Assembly: GCF_003752155.1 (NCBI RefSeq)
Contig: NZ_RJVG01000005.1
Coordinates: forward strand, 62,001 to 126,000
DNA: 64,000 nucleotides
Direction of reading: 5' to 3'
Source of the DNA: Mobilisporobacter senegalensis
GTDB lineage: Bacteria > Bacillota > Clostridia > Lachnospirales > Lachnospiraceae
Both the position numbers and the translations under genes were made by a program. Under the pieces are notes generated by a model. It ran no database searches. It was not told where the DNA came from and worked only from the letters and a program-made list of their open reading frames with translations. Positions 51,269-60,857 of the stretch are shown here, in pieces; within the stretch, counting starts at the first letter, position 1, and the number at the start of each line of letters is the position of its first letter.

Positions 51269-52561
51269 ATGGAATATAAAAATAATCCGTATGATTTAAT
51301 TCATTTTATCAATGATGCCACCTCACCTTTCCATGTGGTCGAAAAAAGTATCTCCCTTTTAGAAGAAGCAGGATTTGAGAAAATTGATGTAACCAAGAAA
51401 TGGGCTCTTAAAAAAGGAAAATCTTATTATACAGCTCCTTATGGTTCTGTTTTATTTGCATTTACCATACCGGATGATCTTGAAAATAGTAATTTTAGAA
51501 TTGCCGCTGCTCATACAGACCATCCCTGCCTTAGAATTAAGCCAATTGCAGAAATATGTGAAGGGGATTATCTAAAAGTTGATACAGGAATATATGGCGG
51601 TCCTATTTTAAATACCTGGCTGGACAGACCTCTCTCCATTGCCGGTAAAGTATCATTAAAAAGCGACGATATATTTCATCCAGGAACAAAATTGGTTGAT
51701 TTTAAAAGGCCGATTCTAACCATTCCTAATCTGGCAATACATTTTGACAACACTATAAATAAAGGGGTGGAATTGAATAAACAGACGGATATGCTTCCAT
51801 TAGCCGGTATGATGGGTGAGAACATCTGTAAGAAGGATTATTTTATTAAATTTTTAGCAAAAGAGATCGATGCTGACCCAGAAGATATTCTTGATTTTGA
51901 TCTCTTTATATATAATGCTGAACCAGGACAAATTATTGGCATGAATGGAGATTTCATCTCCTGCCCAAGACTTGATAATCTGACATCTGTATTCTCTTGT
52001 ATAAATGGAATCATCAATTCCCACAGAACAACGGGCATCAATATCATTGCTTTATTTGATAACGAAGAAGTTGGCAGTCTTACAAAGCAGGGTGCAGATT
52101 CAAATCTTTTAACAATCATTCTGGAGAAGATATACCATAGTTTTGCATTTGAACAGTCTGCTTTCTATGAATCTATTATGCGCAGCTTTCTTTTATCTGT
52201 AGATGTAGGGCATTGCCTCCATCCAAACAAACCTGAGAAAAATGACCCTGTAAATAAAAATGTTTTAAATGGTGGATTTGTCATAAAAATAGATCTGAAC
52301 CAAAAATATGCATTTGATACAGAGGCAATCGCAGTAATACAGCAGATCTGTATTGCAAATAATATTGAATATCAGAAATTCATCAATCGTTCCGATATTG
52401 TTGGTGGAAGTACCTTAGGTGCCATGGTTTCATCTAAATTACCTATGAATACGGTAGATGTGGGTGTTCCGCTTTTAGCAATGCATTCTGCCAGAGAATT
52501 AATGGGAAGCAAAGACCAGGAAAGTTTAAATTCTTTAATAAAAGCATTTTTTATGGCTTAA
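51269..52561 (+). CDS. apeB: M18 family aspartyl aminopeptidase
   Basis: 430 residues, normal for M18 zinc aminopeptidases. Metal and catalytic motifs: AAHTDHPCLRIKP (H, D), DNEEVGSLTKQGADS (catalytic E, zinc E), DVGHCLHPN (D) and SDIVGGSTLGAM...MHSARELMGSKD with the last His ligand. Removes acidic N-terminal residues from peptides in the cytosol. AAGGAGAAG ribosome site. Divergent from the DUF5721 gene. Confidence 0.93.
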   Translation: MEYKNNPYDLIHFINDATSPFHVVEKSISLLEEAGFEKIDVTKKWALKKGKSYYTAPYGSVLFAFTIPDDLENSNFRIAAAHTDHPCLRIKPIAEICEGDYLKVDTGIYGGPILNTWLDRPLSIAGKVSLKSDDIFHPGTKLVDFKRPILTIPNLAIHFDNTINKGVELNKQTDMLPLAGMMGENICKKDYFIKFLAKEIDADPEDILDFDLFIYNAEPGQIIGMNGDFISCPRLDNLTSVFSCINGIINSHRTTGINIIALFDNEEVGSLTKQGADSNLLTIILEKIYHSFAFEQSAFYESIMRSFLLSVDVGHCLHPNKPEKNDPVNKNVLNGGFVIKIDLNQKYAFDTEAIAVIQQICIANNIEYQKFINRSDIVGGSTLGAMVSSKLPMNTVDVGVPLLAMHSARELMGSKDQESLNSLIKAFFMA

Positions 52562-52711
52562 TCAATTGATTTTTTTCTTATATTGTTATGGTAATATTTA
52601 ATATTAATCTCCTTTCGCATATTATTATTGAATCTACAAATACTTATTAAGAGATAAAAAATCTCATTAAGATTTCCATTTAAGATTATGATACAAAAGG
52701 AGAATAAAAAT

Positions 52712-52915
52712 ATGAGAGCAAGTCATGAAACCTATACAAAAGTAGCAGAAAATTGTAGTGAATACCTGCCTAAGGACAAAAAAGGATCATTAAGAGCAAC
52801 CAACTCCATATCTGAAAATACACATGGCGTATCATGTGAAAGCTGTGGACATTTTGACAAAGAAGAATTTTGCAGATTAGATTTATATGATAAAATTGTA
52901 GATGAAATTGAATAA
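52712..52915 (+). CDS. Small cysteine-rich protein, putative zinc-binding
   Basis: 67 residues from ATG 52712 (AAAGGAG nine bases upstream; the frame could begin at 52688). Contains NCSEYLPKDKK and a C-terminal cluster CESCGHFDKEEFCRLD (C-x2-C-x8-C) that could bind a metal. No family assigned, but small proteins of this kind with CxxCxHF...C patterns are common in Lachnospiraceae. Followed by a terminator. Confidence 0.7.
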   Translation: MRASHETYTKVAENCSEYLPKDKKGSLRATNSISENTHGVSCESCGHFDKEEFCRLDLYDKIVDEIE

Positions 52916-52923
52916 TTAAAATT

Positions 52924-52959
52924 AAGGGCTGGTACTATATACATAGTAACGGCCCTTTT
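52924..52959. terminator. Terminator after the small Cys-rich gene
   Basis: AAGGGC.. TACTAT / ATAGTA ..GCCCTT hairpin with T-run, immediately before the stop of the facing TraX gene. Confidence 0.85.
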
Positions 52960-52962
52960 AGA

Positions 52963-53634
52963 TTAAAGAAATGTTGCTATCAGATACAGGCACAATAAGT
53001 GCACTGGATAAAAAGCATAGAAAAGATACTTTACCTTCGGTCCTCTTAGACCATTATATAATAAAATAAATATTAACGAAAATGAAGCTATTCCCTCAAA
53101 CCTTCCTCCTATTACTATAGTCACAAAGAGTACAGATAATATAAGGAATAATTTCTTTTCACGAAATAAGTAAAATGCCAAAATCAATATCACGCCCATA
53201 GCATTATAATCCGTTTTCAAAAGAATCGCCAATATACAACCGGCTAATATAACAATTAGCTGAAGAATAATCGATACCGGTAAATTTGATGGGAAATGGA
53301 TTTTAATTTTATGTAAGCCATAGATCACGGCGAGACCAATCAATAAAGTAAAATAAACACTTTGATAATACTCATAAAATGGTTCTCCTTTTATGGCTAA
53401 GTCAAAAGGGATCTCTGATATCAAAGCAAAAATACCTAAACGTAACATATATTTATTCACATTTCTCGTATGAAACAGACCCTCCACGATCAAGAAACAA
53501 AAGATTGGGAAAGCGAGCCGGCCAATTGCTCTCATAACGTAATATATAGGTTCATCAGGTGGTATCAGCACATGTGCTGTATGGTCAATGAGCATCGTAA
53601 TAATCGCGATCATTTTTAATGTAAAACTATTCAT
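52963..53634 (-). CDS. TraX family membrane protein
   Basis: 223 residues from ATG 53634 (GAGGGG six bases upstream). About seven membrane helices; hallmarks MIAIITMLIDHTAHVL, RAIGRLAFPIFCFLIVEGLFHTRNVNKYMLRL, LISEIPFDLAI and a C-terminal FYAFYPVHLLCLYLIA. TraX-like proteins in Bacillota are relatives of the F-pilin acetylase and probably membrane acyltransferases; substrate unknown. It follows the GH13-like gene by 27 bases and may be co-transcribed. Confidence 0.88.
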   Translation of the reverse strand: MNSFTLKMIAIITMLIDHTAHVLIPPDEPIYYVMRAIGRLAFPIFCFLIVEGLFHTRNVNKYMLRLGIFALISEIPFDLAIKGEPFYEYYQSVYFTLLIGLAVIYGLHKIKIHFPSNLPVSIILQLIVILAGCILAILLKTDYNAMGVILILAFYLFREKKLFLILSVLFVTIVIGGRFEGIASFSLIFILLYNGLRGPKVKYLFYAFYPVHLLCLYLIATFL

Positions 53635-53661
53635 GGGAATCCCCTCTCTCCACATTTAATA

Positions 53662-55557
53662 TTATTTCCCGATCAATAAAACTGCAGAACGGGCTTTCAC
53701 CATATATTTTCTTTGATCCTTTAATATATTTTGGGACTTTTCTGTAATATCATAATTGAATATTTCATTATCTGATGTATTAAGAAACATATACCAGTTT
53801 GCCCCTTTTGAAAGTTTTGGCAGATCAAACTCGTGATCCTCCCAATGCATATTAAAAGCCAAGTAGAAATCATCATCATGATGTACTCTGTCTATCATGG
53901 CATATCTGCCGCAGAGCATAATGCCTAACATTCTGCTATAATTGGTATAGTCTGGATACCAGGCTTTTGTTCCGTGGAATGATAGATCTGGAAATCCACA
54001 AGAAGCATAATCCATATTTTTTAATTCTTCTTTCCAGTGTAAGATAGGATGATCCTTTCGAATCTGGATCAAAAGTTTAACAAAATCATGAATTTCTTTA
54101 TTGGTATCAACTAATTTCCAATTCAGCCATGAAATACTGTTATCCTGACAATATGCATTATTATTTCCTTTTTGAGAATTTCCAAATTCATCTCCTCCAA
54201 GGATCAGCGGAACTCCCTGGCTTAGGATAAGGAGAAGGAAGGCATTTTTAATTTGTTTCATACGAAGTTCTAATACTTTTTTCTTCCTTGTATTTCCTTC
54301 TACTCCACAATTCCAGCCATAGTTATAATCTGTTCCATCCCGTCCTTTTTCGCCGTTATCCTCATTATGTTTTACATCATATGAGTATAAATCCATTAAA
54401 GTAAAACCATTGGTATTGGTAATATAATTAATGGATGCAGCCTTCTGGGGATTTCTTTTAAAGCAATCAGCCACTTTACTCACCTGTTCTTCATCACTTT
54501 TTAAAAAACGTCTCCCATCGGTAAGAAAACCATCATTATATTCCGCCAAATTCTTAAATTTGGGAACAAATTCTTTTGGATAGATCTCATCCGTATTCCA
54601 GCTAAGTCCAAAGATTTTTGTTTCACTAAGGAAGGGATCTGTAGCTATTAACTTTGGAGAAATAGCATTTTGGTTTATCTTGATACCATCAATATGAAAT
54701 TCCATGACCCAATGGCGCAGGCAGTCAATGATAAACTGTTCATTGATACCAGGCTCAAAATAAAACTCCATAATTATCTCAATACCGGCCTTGTGCAATG
54801 CTTTTACCAGATCTTTAAATTCATCTATAGGATTTGCTGTATTTGCGGCGTAAGAGCTTTTTGGCACAAAATAATTACTCTGGCCTGTATACCCCCAATA
54901 ATTTATCTTTTGATGATCCAAAGCTCCATGAGGATTGATAATCTCTTTTATAATTTCATCAAATTCATAGGATGGTAAAAGTTCAATTGCAGTAATTCCA
55001 AGATCCGTCAGATACGGGATTTTTTCAATGATCCCTCTAAAAGTTCCTTTATTCTTTACTTTAGATGAAGTATCTTTTGTAAATCCTCTTGTATGAATCC
55101 GGTATATGATAAGGTCTTCATAATTCGTTCTTAATGGACGGTCTTCTTCCCACTGATATTCAGAGAAATAAAACCCTCCCCGGATCTGTTTTTGCTCTGC
55201 TAAGTCTATCGCCTTTCCCCAATGCTCTTTCCCCGAAATTATCCTGGCATAAGGATCAATGAATTCCTTCCCTTCCACTTCATACATATACTCATAAAGA
55301 TGGTAATCCAAATTATCAATTGCTAAATAAAATAGATTTCCCATTTTCTGTTCTAAACGAATGGACTCTATCAGTTCTTTGGAATCTTTCCCATAGATAT
55401 TCAGTTTGCATTCTTCTCCATTGGGTACGGAAACTGAAAAATATACGCTCTTATCTACAAGTCGGACTCCTAACGGCAAAGGCGTCCCTTCTCTGATCTT
55501 AAAATATGATTCTTTTTCATATACACCCCTGGTACTTTTAGATTTAACTTTAGCCAT
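53662..55557 (-). CDS. GH13 (isoamylase/GlgX-like) homologue lacking catalytic residues
   Basis: 631 residues. CBM48-like N-terminal domain (about 20-135), degenerate TIM barrel (about 145-520) and beta C-domain. It aligns well with GlgX-type debranching enzymes in non-catalytic blocks (DLIIYRIHTRGFT, WGYTGQSNYFVPKSSY, KHNEDNGEKGRDGTDYNYGW, GVPLILGGDEFGNSQKGNNNAYCQDN). But region II GFRFD is GIKIN (N295 for the nucleophile), region III KLIAEPWD is KIFGLSWN (L318 for the acid/base), region IV TAHDG is TNTNG (N383 for the third Asp, Thr for His) and region I DVVFNHT is EFYFEPG. Hydrolysis is therefore not expected; a glycogen-binding or regulatory role is inferred. GGAGGAG ribosome site. Confidence 0.9.
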   Translation of the reverse strand: MAKVKSKSTRGVYEKESYFKIREGTPLPLGVRLVDKSVYFSVSVPNGEECKLNIYGKDSKELIESIRLEQKMGNLFYLAIDNLDYHLYEYMYEVEGKEFIDPYARIISGKEHWGKAIDLAEQKQIRGGFYFSEYQWEEDRPLRTNYEDLIIYRIHTRGFTKDTSSKVKNKGTFRGIIEKIPYLTDLGITAIELLPSYEFDEIIKEIINPHGALDHQKINYWGYTGQSNYFVPKSSYAANTANPIDEFKDLVKALHKAGIEIIMEFYFEPGINEQFIIDCLRHWVMEFHIDGIKINQNAISPKLIATDPFLSETKIFGLSWNTDEIYPKEFVPKFKNLAEYNDGFLTDGRRFLKSDEEQVSKVADCFKRNPQKAASINYITNTNGFTLMDLYSYDVKHNEDNGEKGRDGTDYNYGWNCGVEGNTRKKKVLELRMKQIKNAFLLLILSQGVPLILGGDEFGNSQKGNNNAYCQDNSISWLNWKLVDTNKEIHDFVKLLIQIRKDHPILHWKEELKNMDYASCGFPDLSFHGTKAWYPDYTNYSRMLGIMLCGRYAMIDRVHHDDDFYLAFNMHWEDHEFDLPKLSKGANWYMFLNTSDNEIFNYDITEKSQNILKDQRKYMVKARSAVLLIGK

Positions 55558-55598
55558 CTTACTCCTCCAAAAGATTAGTAAATTTTATTATTTTTATA

Positions 55599-57401
55599 TT
55601 ACTGGCTTTTCTCATTCTCTATCTGTTCAGCTAAATCATTGAGATACACCCATCTGTCCATCTTACCTTCTAACTCTTGTTCAAGTTCTTCTTTCTTAGC
55701 CATTAACTCATTCAGTTTCGAGTAATTACTTGCACTTGCAAGGATCTCTTCTTCTATCTGCTCTATTTTTTCTTCAAGTTTTGAGATATCATCATCAATG
55801 GTTTCGTATTCTCTTTTCTCTTGATAAGAGAATTTTAATTTTGTTTCCTTTACCTTACCATTCGCTGGTTTTTCTCTATTTTCTTTAGTACTGTATGGCT
55901 CTTCTTGCGATTGGATTCTATCGTGAGCTAATTTGTAATCGGTAAATCCTCCCTCATACTGTTTGATGGTTCCATTTCCTTCAAAAGCAAATATCCTTTC
56001 CACCACCCGGTCAAGAAAATATCTGTCATGGGATACGGTAATGACAATTCCATTAAAACTATCCAGATAATCTTCCAGTATAGAAAGGGTCTGAATATCT
56101 AAATCATTGGTAGGCTCATCTAATATTAATATATTCGGAGCATCCATCAGTATTCGAAGAAGGTACAATCTACGCTTTTCTCCTCCAGATAATTTAGAAA
56201 TATAAGAATACTGCATTGCTCCTGTAAATAAAAATCTTTCAAGCATCTGGGCGGCACTTGCACTTCCATCACTGGTCTGAATATATTCTGCTACTTCACG
56301 GATATAGTCGATCACTTTAAGGCTTTCATCCATATACTCATTCTCTTGTGAAAAATAGCCTATCTTGACTGTCTGCCCTATTTCAATCTCACCAGCATCC
56401 GGCTCTACAATACCATTAATAATCTTGAGCAATGTTGATTTTCCACAGCCATTCTTACCCACAATTCCAATTCTGTCATCTTTTAAAAAAATATAAGTAA
56501 AATCTTTGAATAGTACCGTATCTCCATAGGATTTGGATATATCATGAATCTCAATCGTTTTCTTACCCAGGCGGGACGATAATGAATTCAATTCTACATT
56601 TGCTGTTTCAACAATTTTATCTCTATCCCTTAGCTCTTCGAATCTTTGGATATGGGCTTTTTGCTTGGTAGAACGGGCTCTTGCCCCACGCATCATCCAT
56701 TCCAGATCCATACGGTATAGACTTTGCTTCTTACGTTCTGTTGCTAATTCCATCTCCTCCCGCTCCGCTTTCATTTCAAGGAATTTAGAATAGTTAGCAA
56801 TATAACTGTAGATATTCCCTTTATCAATCTCAATAATCTTGTTGGTTACTTTATCAAGAAAATATCTGTCATGAGTTACCATAATTAATGCACCACGGTA
56901 TCTGTTCAGATAGTCTTCTAACCATTCTGCCATCTCATTATCTAAATGATTGGTGGGTTCATCAAGAACTAAGATATCTGCCGGATGTAAAAGAGCCCGG
57001 ACGAGAGCTACCCTCTTTTTCTGGCCACCGGACAATATAGCAACTGTCCCATCATAGTCCATTATCCCCAGCTTGTTTAGCATGGATTTTGCTTCGCCTT
57101 CCATATTCCAATGTTCTGTATCATTAACAACACCTTCCAATACATTTTGTAATATAGTCAGCTTTTCATCAAAAATAGGATTTTGTGCAAGATACGTAAT
57201 CTTTATATTATTTCCTTTCGTTACTGTTCCACTGTCAGGTTCTTCCAGTCCTGATATTATTTTAAGAAGGGTGGATTTACCTGTACCATTAACACCAATG
57301 ACACCTATCTTATCTCCTTCATTAATCCCAAATGTAACATTATTAAAAAGTATTCTATCTGTATAACTTTTTGTCATTTTTTCAATCGTTAATAAATTCA
57401 T
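55599..57401 (-). CDS. ABC-F ATPase (Uup/YfmR-like)
   Basis: 600 residues, two ABC cassettes and no membrane part. NBD1: GVNGTGKSTLLKI, LSGGQKKRVALVRALL, DILVLDEPTNHLD; ABC-F linker (about 200-275) with ARSTKQKAHIQRF; NBD2: GKNGCGKSTLLKI, LSGGEKRRLYLLRIL, NILILDEPTNDLD; C-terminal coiled coil (about 525-600). ABC-F proteins act on the ribosome E site; the DEPTNDLD in NBD2 and C-terminal coiled coil suit Uup/YfmR. Antibiotic-resistance subtypes have longer linkers, so housekeeping is more likely. Confidence 0.9.
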   Translation of the reverse strand: MNLLTIEKMTKSYTDRILFNNVTFGINEGDKIGVIGVNGTGKSTLLKIISGLEEPDSGTVTKGNNIKITYLAQNPIFDEKLTILQNVLEGVVNDTEHWNMEGEAKSMLNKLGIMDYDGTVAILSGGQKKRVALVRALLHPADILVLDEPTNHLDNEMAEWLEDYLNRYRGALIMVTHDRYFLDKVTNKIIEIDKGNIYSYIANYSKFLEMKAEREEMELATERKKQSLYRMDLEWMMRGARARSTKQKAHIQRFEELRDRDKIVETANVELNSLSSRLGKKTIEIHDISKSYGDTVLFKDFTYIFLKDDRIGIVGKNGCGKSTLLKIINGIVEPDAGEIEIGQTVKIGYFSQENEYMDESLKVIDYIREVAEYIQTSDGSASAAQMLERFLFTGAMQYSYISKLSGGEKRRLYLLRILMDAPNILILDEPTNDLDIQTLSILEDYLDSFNGIVITVSHDRYFLDRVVERIFAFEGNGTIKQYEGGFTDYKLAHDRIQSQEEPYSTKENREKPANGKVKETKLKFSYQEKREYETIDDDISKLEEKIEQIEEEILASASNYSKLNELMAKKEELEQELEGKMDRWVYLNDLAEQIENEKSQ

Positions 57402-57539
57402 TATATACCTCTGTTTTTCTATTTAAGTCTACTGTGAAAAATATTTATAATATAATAATTTAAAGAATCATCATTAGAAATATTATATACTTTATATTAT
57501 TTTTATACAACTGAAAACGTAAGGCAACTACGCAAAAAT

Positions 57540-57572
57540 CCTGCTATATTGAGTATCACTCAATATAGCAGG
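57540..57572 (-). terminator. Perfect 15-bp hairpin between the two ABC-F genes
   Basis: CCTGCTATATTGAGT atc ACTCAATATAGCAGG, perfect stem with three-base loop; on the minus strand followed by ATTTTTG. Second of two hairpins after the 57639 gene. Confidence 0.75.
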
Positions 57573-57593
57573 AAGTATTTTACCGCCCAATTT

Positions 57594-57620
57594 AAAACGC
57601 CCGAGATAAAATTCCCGGGC
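57594..57620 (-). terminator. Terminator directly after the second ABC-F gene
   Basis: GCCCG / CGGGC with extra weak pairs, followed by GTTTTAAA on the minus strand, 18 bases after the stop. Confidence 0.6.
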
Positions 57621-57638
57621 ATTAATAAATGATTCCTA

Positions 57639-59273
57639 TTAGTCTTCTACATCATCACTTTGAATGTTCATAATCTGTCTCTTTCGAGCCATTTCATCAC
57701 TATCAAGGTATTCATCATAAGTAGTAATTTTATCAATCAATCCAGTTGGAGTAATCTCCATAATACGATTGGCAATGGTTTGAACAAATTGATGATCCTG
57801 TGAAGTAAATAATACTACCCCGCTAAATTTAATCAAACCGTTATTTAATGCAGTAATAGATTCCATATCTAAATGGTTTGTAGGTTCATCCATAAGAAGA
57901 ACATTGGAAGCTAAAATCATCATTTTGGATAGCATAACACGTACCTTTTCACCACCGGATAATACTCTGACTTTTTTAATTCCTTCTTCTCCTGCAAATA
58001 ACATTCTTCCAAGGAATTGACGTACATAAGTAACATCCTTCTCTGGTGAGAACTGCATCAGCCAGTCAACAATTGTATCGTCACAATCAAAATCCTTCGT
58101 ATTATCTTTAGGGAAATAAGAACTTGAAGTTGTTACGCCCCATTTATATTCACCTTCGTCTGGCTCTATTTCTCCCGACAAAATTCTAAATAAAGTAGTT
58201 GTTGCAAGTGTATTAGGTCCAACAAACGCAACTTTATCATCATGTCCAATGATGAATGAAATATTATCAAGGACCTTAACACCATCAATTGTCTTAGAAA
58301 GATTTGTTACTGTTAAAACTTCGTTGCCAATTGCACGGCTGGGTCTAAAATCAATATATGGATATTTACGGCTGGAAGGTCTGATATCATCTAATTCAAT
58401 CTTTTCTAATGCTTTCTTTCTGGATGTTGCCTGTTTTGATTTAGAAGCATTTGCACTAAAACGTTGGATGAATTCTTGTAATTCTTTAATCTTTTCTTCC
58501 TTCTTTTTATTGGCTTCCTTCATCTGTTTCACCATTAACTGACTTGATTCATACCAGAAATCATAGTTACCGGCATATAATTGAATCTTTGCATAATCAA
58601 TATCTGCAGTATGGGTACATACTTTATTCAGGAAATATCTATCATGGGATACCACAATCACTGTATTCTCAAAATTAATTAAGAATTCTTCAAGCCAACG
58701 TATTGCGTCAAGATCAAGATGGTTTGTAGGCTCATCCAGAAGAAGAATATCCGGGTTGCCAAACAAAGCCTGAGCAAGTAAGACCTTTACCTTCTGGCTG
58801 CCATTTAATTCACTCATTAATTTATAGTGGAGGTCTGTTTCAATTCCCAGACCATTTAATAAAGATGCAGCATCTGATTCTGCTTCCCAACCATTTAATG
58901 TTGCAAATTCCCCTTCTAATTCACTGGCTTTCAGACCATCTTCTTCTGTGAAATCTTCTTTTGCGTAGATCGCATCTTTTTCTTTCATAATTTCATAAAG
59001 TCTTAAATTGCCCATGATCACTGTATTAAGTACATCAAATTCATCGTATTTAAAGTGATCCTGTTGTAAAAAGGAAAGTCTTTGACCAGGTGTAATTACA
59101 ATATCTCCATTTGTTGGCTCTAATTGACCTGATAATATTTTAAGAAATGTTGATTTACCTGCACCATTTGCTCCGATCAAACCGTAGCAATTGCCTTCGG
59201 TAAATTTAATGTTTACCTCTTCGAATAAAGCTCTTTTACCGAGTCTTAAAGTTACATTACATGCTTGAATCAT
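57639..59273 (-). CDS. ABC-F ATPase (YbiT/YkpA-like), second Walker A degenerate
   Basis: 544 residues from ATG 59273 (AAAGG eight bases upstream; frame extends to 59318). NBD1: GANGAGKSTFLKI, signature LNGSQKVKVLLAQAL, DILLLDEPTNHLDLD; linker with TSRKKALEKIELDDIRPSSRKYP. NBD2: signature LSGGEKVRVMLSKMM and VLLMDEPTNHLDME are intact, but Walker A reads VGPNTLATTTLF, without the usual lysine (Thr instead) and glycine. YkpA-type proteins are known to have an altered second P-loop; lysine loss still predicts weak ATP binding at that site. Ribosome-associated role by family. Confidence 0.9.
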   Translation of the reverse strand: MIQACNVTLRLGKRALFEEVNIKFTEGNCYGLIGANGAGKSTFLKILSGQLEPTNGDIVITPGQRLSFLQQDHFKYDEFDVLNTVIMGNLRLYEIMKEKDAIYAKEDFTEEDGLKASELEGEFATLNGWEAESDAASLLNGLGIETDLHYKLMSELNGSQKVKVLLAQALFGNPDILLLDEPTNHLDLDAIRWLEEFLINFENTVIVVSHDRYFLNKVCTHTADIDYAKIQLYAGNYDFWYESSQLMVKQMKEANKKKEEKIKELQEFIQRFSANASKSKQATSRKKALEKIELDDIRPSSRKYPYIDFRPSRAIGNEVLTVTNLSKTIDGVKVLDNISFIIGHDDKVAFVGPNTLATTTLFRILSGEIEPDEGEYKWGVTTSSSYFPKDNTKDFDCDDTIVDWLMQFSPEKDVTYVRQFLGRMLFAGEEGIKKVRVLSGGEKVRVMLSKMMILASNVLLMDEPTNHLDMESITALNNGLIKFSGVVLFTSQDHQFVQTIANRIMEITPTGLIDKITTYDEYLDSDEMARKRQIMNIQSDDVED

Positions 59274-59374
59274 TGTTAATACCTTTCTATTCTCTCTTTT
59301 TTGTTCGTTCGCAGTCATATCTATTTTATCGTATATTCAATATTTTGCAATAGTTTTATAAAAAAACCCATTTT

Positions 59375-59403
59375 ATTGACCATTCTAAGAATTCAAGTTA
59401 TAA
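59375..59403 (+). promoter_or_regulatory. Promoter of DUF2752 gene
   Basis: TTGACC (59375-59380), 17-base spacer, TATAAT (59398-59403). The family 1-like repeat D begins directly after the -10. Confidence 0.8.
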
Positions 59404-59472
59404 TTTAATCCAGGCTAGAATTTACTTACATAAGTAAATTCAGACTGGCTTGATTTCCTTTATCTGGAGGGC
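59404..59472 (+). repeat. Diverged family 1-like leader repeat D
   Basis: TTAATCCAG, hairpin GAATTTACTT acat AAGTAAATTC, CTGG.TTGA, then CTTTATCTGGAGGG. The order TTAATCCAG - helix - CTGG - TTGA - CTTATC(C/T) matches copies A-C, but helix sequence is different and the tail doubles as the ribosome site of the next gene. Membership is tentative. Confidence 0.4.
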
Positions 59473-59477
59473 AGAAC

Positions 59478-59870
59478 ATGAAAACGGCATTAAAACAAAA
59501 AATTATTATTATTGGTTGTTTATTATTATATATTCTTATTATTTATTTCACCGGCTATGGATGTCCATTTCGATTTTTCCTTGGTCTCTCCTGTCCCGGC
59601 TGTGGAATGACAAGAGCATGGGTTCAGGTTCTGCATCTTCATTTTGCAGATGCCTTTTATTTTCATCCATTATATTTCCTTGTTCCTATTATGGGTATTA
59701 TATGGTTATTTGAAGATAAAATAAATCCCAAATGGAATAAATTTTTCTGGATTATAATCGCATTACTATTTATAGTAGTATATTTCATTCGATTTCAAAA
59801 TTCAGATCAGGATATTGTAACCTTCAATTTTATGGAGTCCTTCTTATATAAAATATTTCATTTATTTTAA
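59478..59870 (+). CDS. DUF2752 membrane protein
   Basis: 130 residues with three membrane helices (about 8-27, 55-75, 85-105). The DUF2752 signature is GCPFRFFLGLSCPGCGMTRAW followed by LHLHFADAFYFHPLYF; the CPGCGxTR motif is the family hallmark with two cysteines near the membrane face. Function unknown. GGAGGG eight bases upstream is provided by repeat D. Monocistronic. Confidence 0.88.
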   Translation: MKTALKQKIIIIGCLLLYILIIYFTGYGCPFRFFLGLSCPGCGMTRAWVQVLHLHFADAFYFHPLYFLVPIMGIIWLFEDKINPKWNKFFWIIIALLFIVVYFIRFQNSDQDIVTFNFMESFLYKIFHLF

Positions 59871-59948
59871 CTAGTGATATTTATTATAGCTCACTATATT
59901 GGAAAAGAAAGATGGAATCATGATAATTTTTCTTAAAGATAAAATAAG

Positions 59949-60014
59949 AGGCTTTTGCAAAAATATAAGATTTTTCTAAATTCCAGAAAAATATATTTTG
60001 CAAAAGCCTTTTTA
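59949..60014. terminator. Long hairpin terminator, family 3 short form
   Basis: AGGCTTTTGCAAAAATATA / TATATTTTGCAAAAGCCT with inner TTTTTCT / AGAAAAA, then T-run; between converging genes. The terminal sequence matches the 178-bp inverted-repeat element at 7542-7719. Confidence 0.85.
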
Positions 60015-60035
60015 TTTATATATTATCATAATCTA

Positions 60036-60632
60036 TTAAGCGATTACCGGGGTATGGTCATTCCCTTTGACCAACATTGTTTCAAAGAATAAAAGAATAG
60101 CATCTATTACTCTGTGGCAAAGATCTACGATATACAGACAATCAACTTTTACTACTTTGATAGCATTTAGATATTCTTCATGCATTTTTAAAATAAAGTC
60201 ACAGATATCATCCACATTGTGAAATACTTTTTGGGAATCTCTTTCTTTACGTACCTGAACACAACCTACATATTCCTTAAATTCTTTCTTTAAATCACTT
60301 TCATAATTGCAATGTTCTTTTAAAGTACCGGTAAAAATTCTGTTATGAGGAAATGTAAAATAATCTGCAATATAATGGGTTATTACACCAAGATGCCTGC
60401 AATAATAACCATTCATACCTTTTTCCACATCATAATCTTCTGTAACTTTTCTTATTTCTTCTCTTAATATATGAAAAGTTTCATCGATTGAATGCTTTCT
60501 TGTAATAAATGATGGTACACAATCTGGTAAAATACTACCTATATAAAAGGCTTTTTTATGTATCCTAAGCTCTTCCGTGTGCATGTTGTTAATAATATAT
60601 TTCGCAAGGGAAATGTGCGACTTTTTTCTCAT
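60036..60632 (-). CDS. Zinc-dependent phospholipase C-like protein
   Basis: 198 residues from ATG 60632 (GGAGG five bases upstream). PF00882-like helical fold: KKSHISLAKYIINNM with an early His, AFYIGSILPDCVPSFITRKHSIDETF (D, H), RHLGVITHYIADYFTFPHN (H, H, D, H) and a later EYL. These His/Asp positions fit the trinuclear zinc site of the family. No signal peptide, unlike secreted PLCs, so a cytosolic enzyme of unknown substrate is likely. Confidence 0.85.
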   Translation of the reverse strand: MRKKSHISLAKYIINNMHTEELRIHKKAFYIGSILPDCVPSFITRKHSIDETFHILREEIRKVTEDYDVEKGMNGYYCRHLGVITHYIADYFTFPHNRIFTGTLKEHCNYESDLKKEFKEYVGCVQVRKERDSQKVFHNVDDICDFILKMHEEYLNAIKVVKVDCLYIVDLCHRVIDAILLFFETMLVKGNDHTPVIA

Positions 60633-60857
60633 GTCATCCTCCAATGATTGACTAAATTCCAAAAATAAGAGTTAAATAAAACCTAGTGCTATACTCCTAA
60701 TTTATTTTACTCTAAATAAGAATGATTTTCAATATAAATTAATATGAAATTGTCGAATTAAAATAAAATTAACCTTTTGTTCATAGTTCGTTCATTTTTT
60801 CACCTAACCAAAACAGACCGGCTACATATCCCTAAACTGTATTTCTCAACATCTCCT

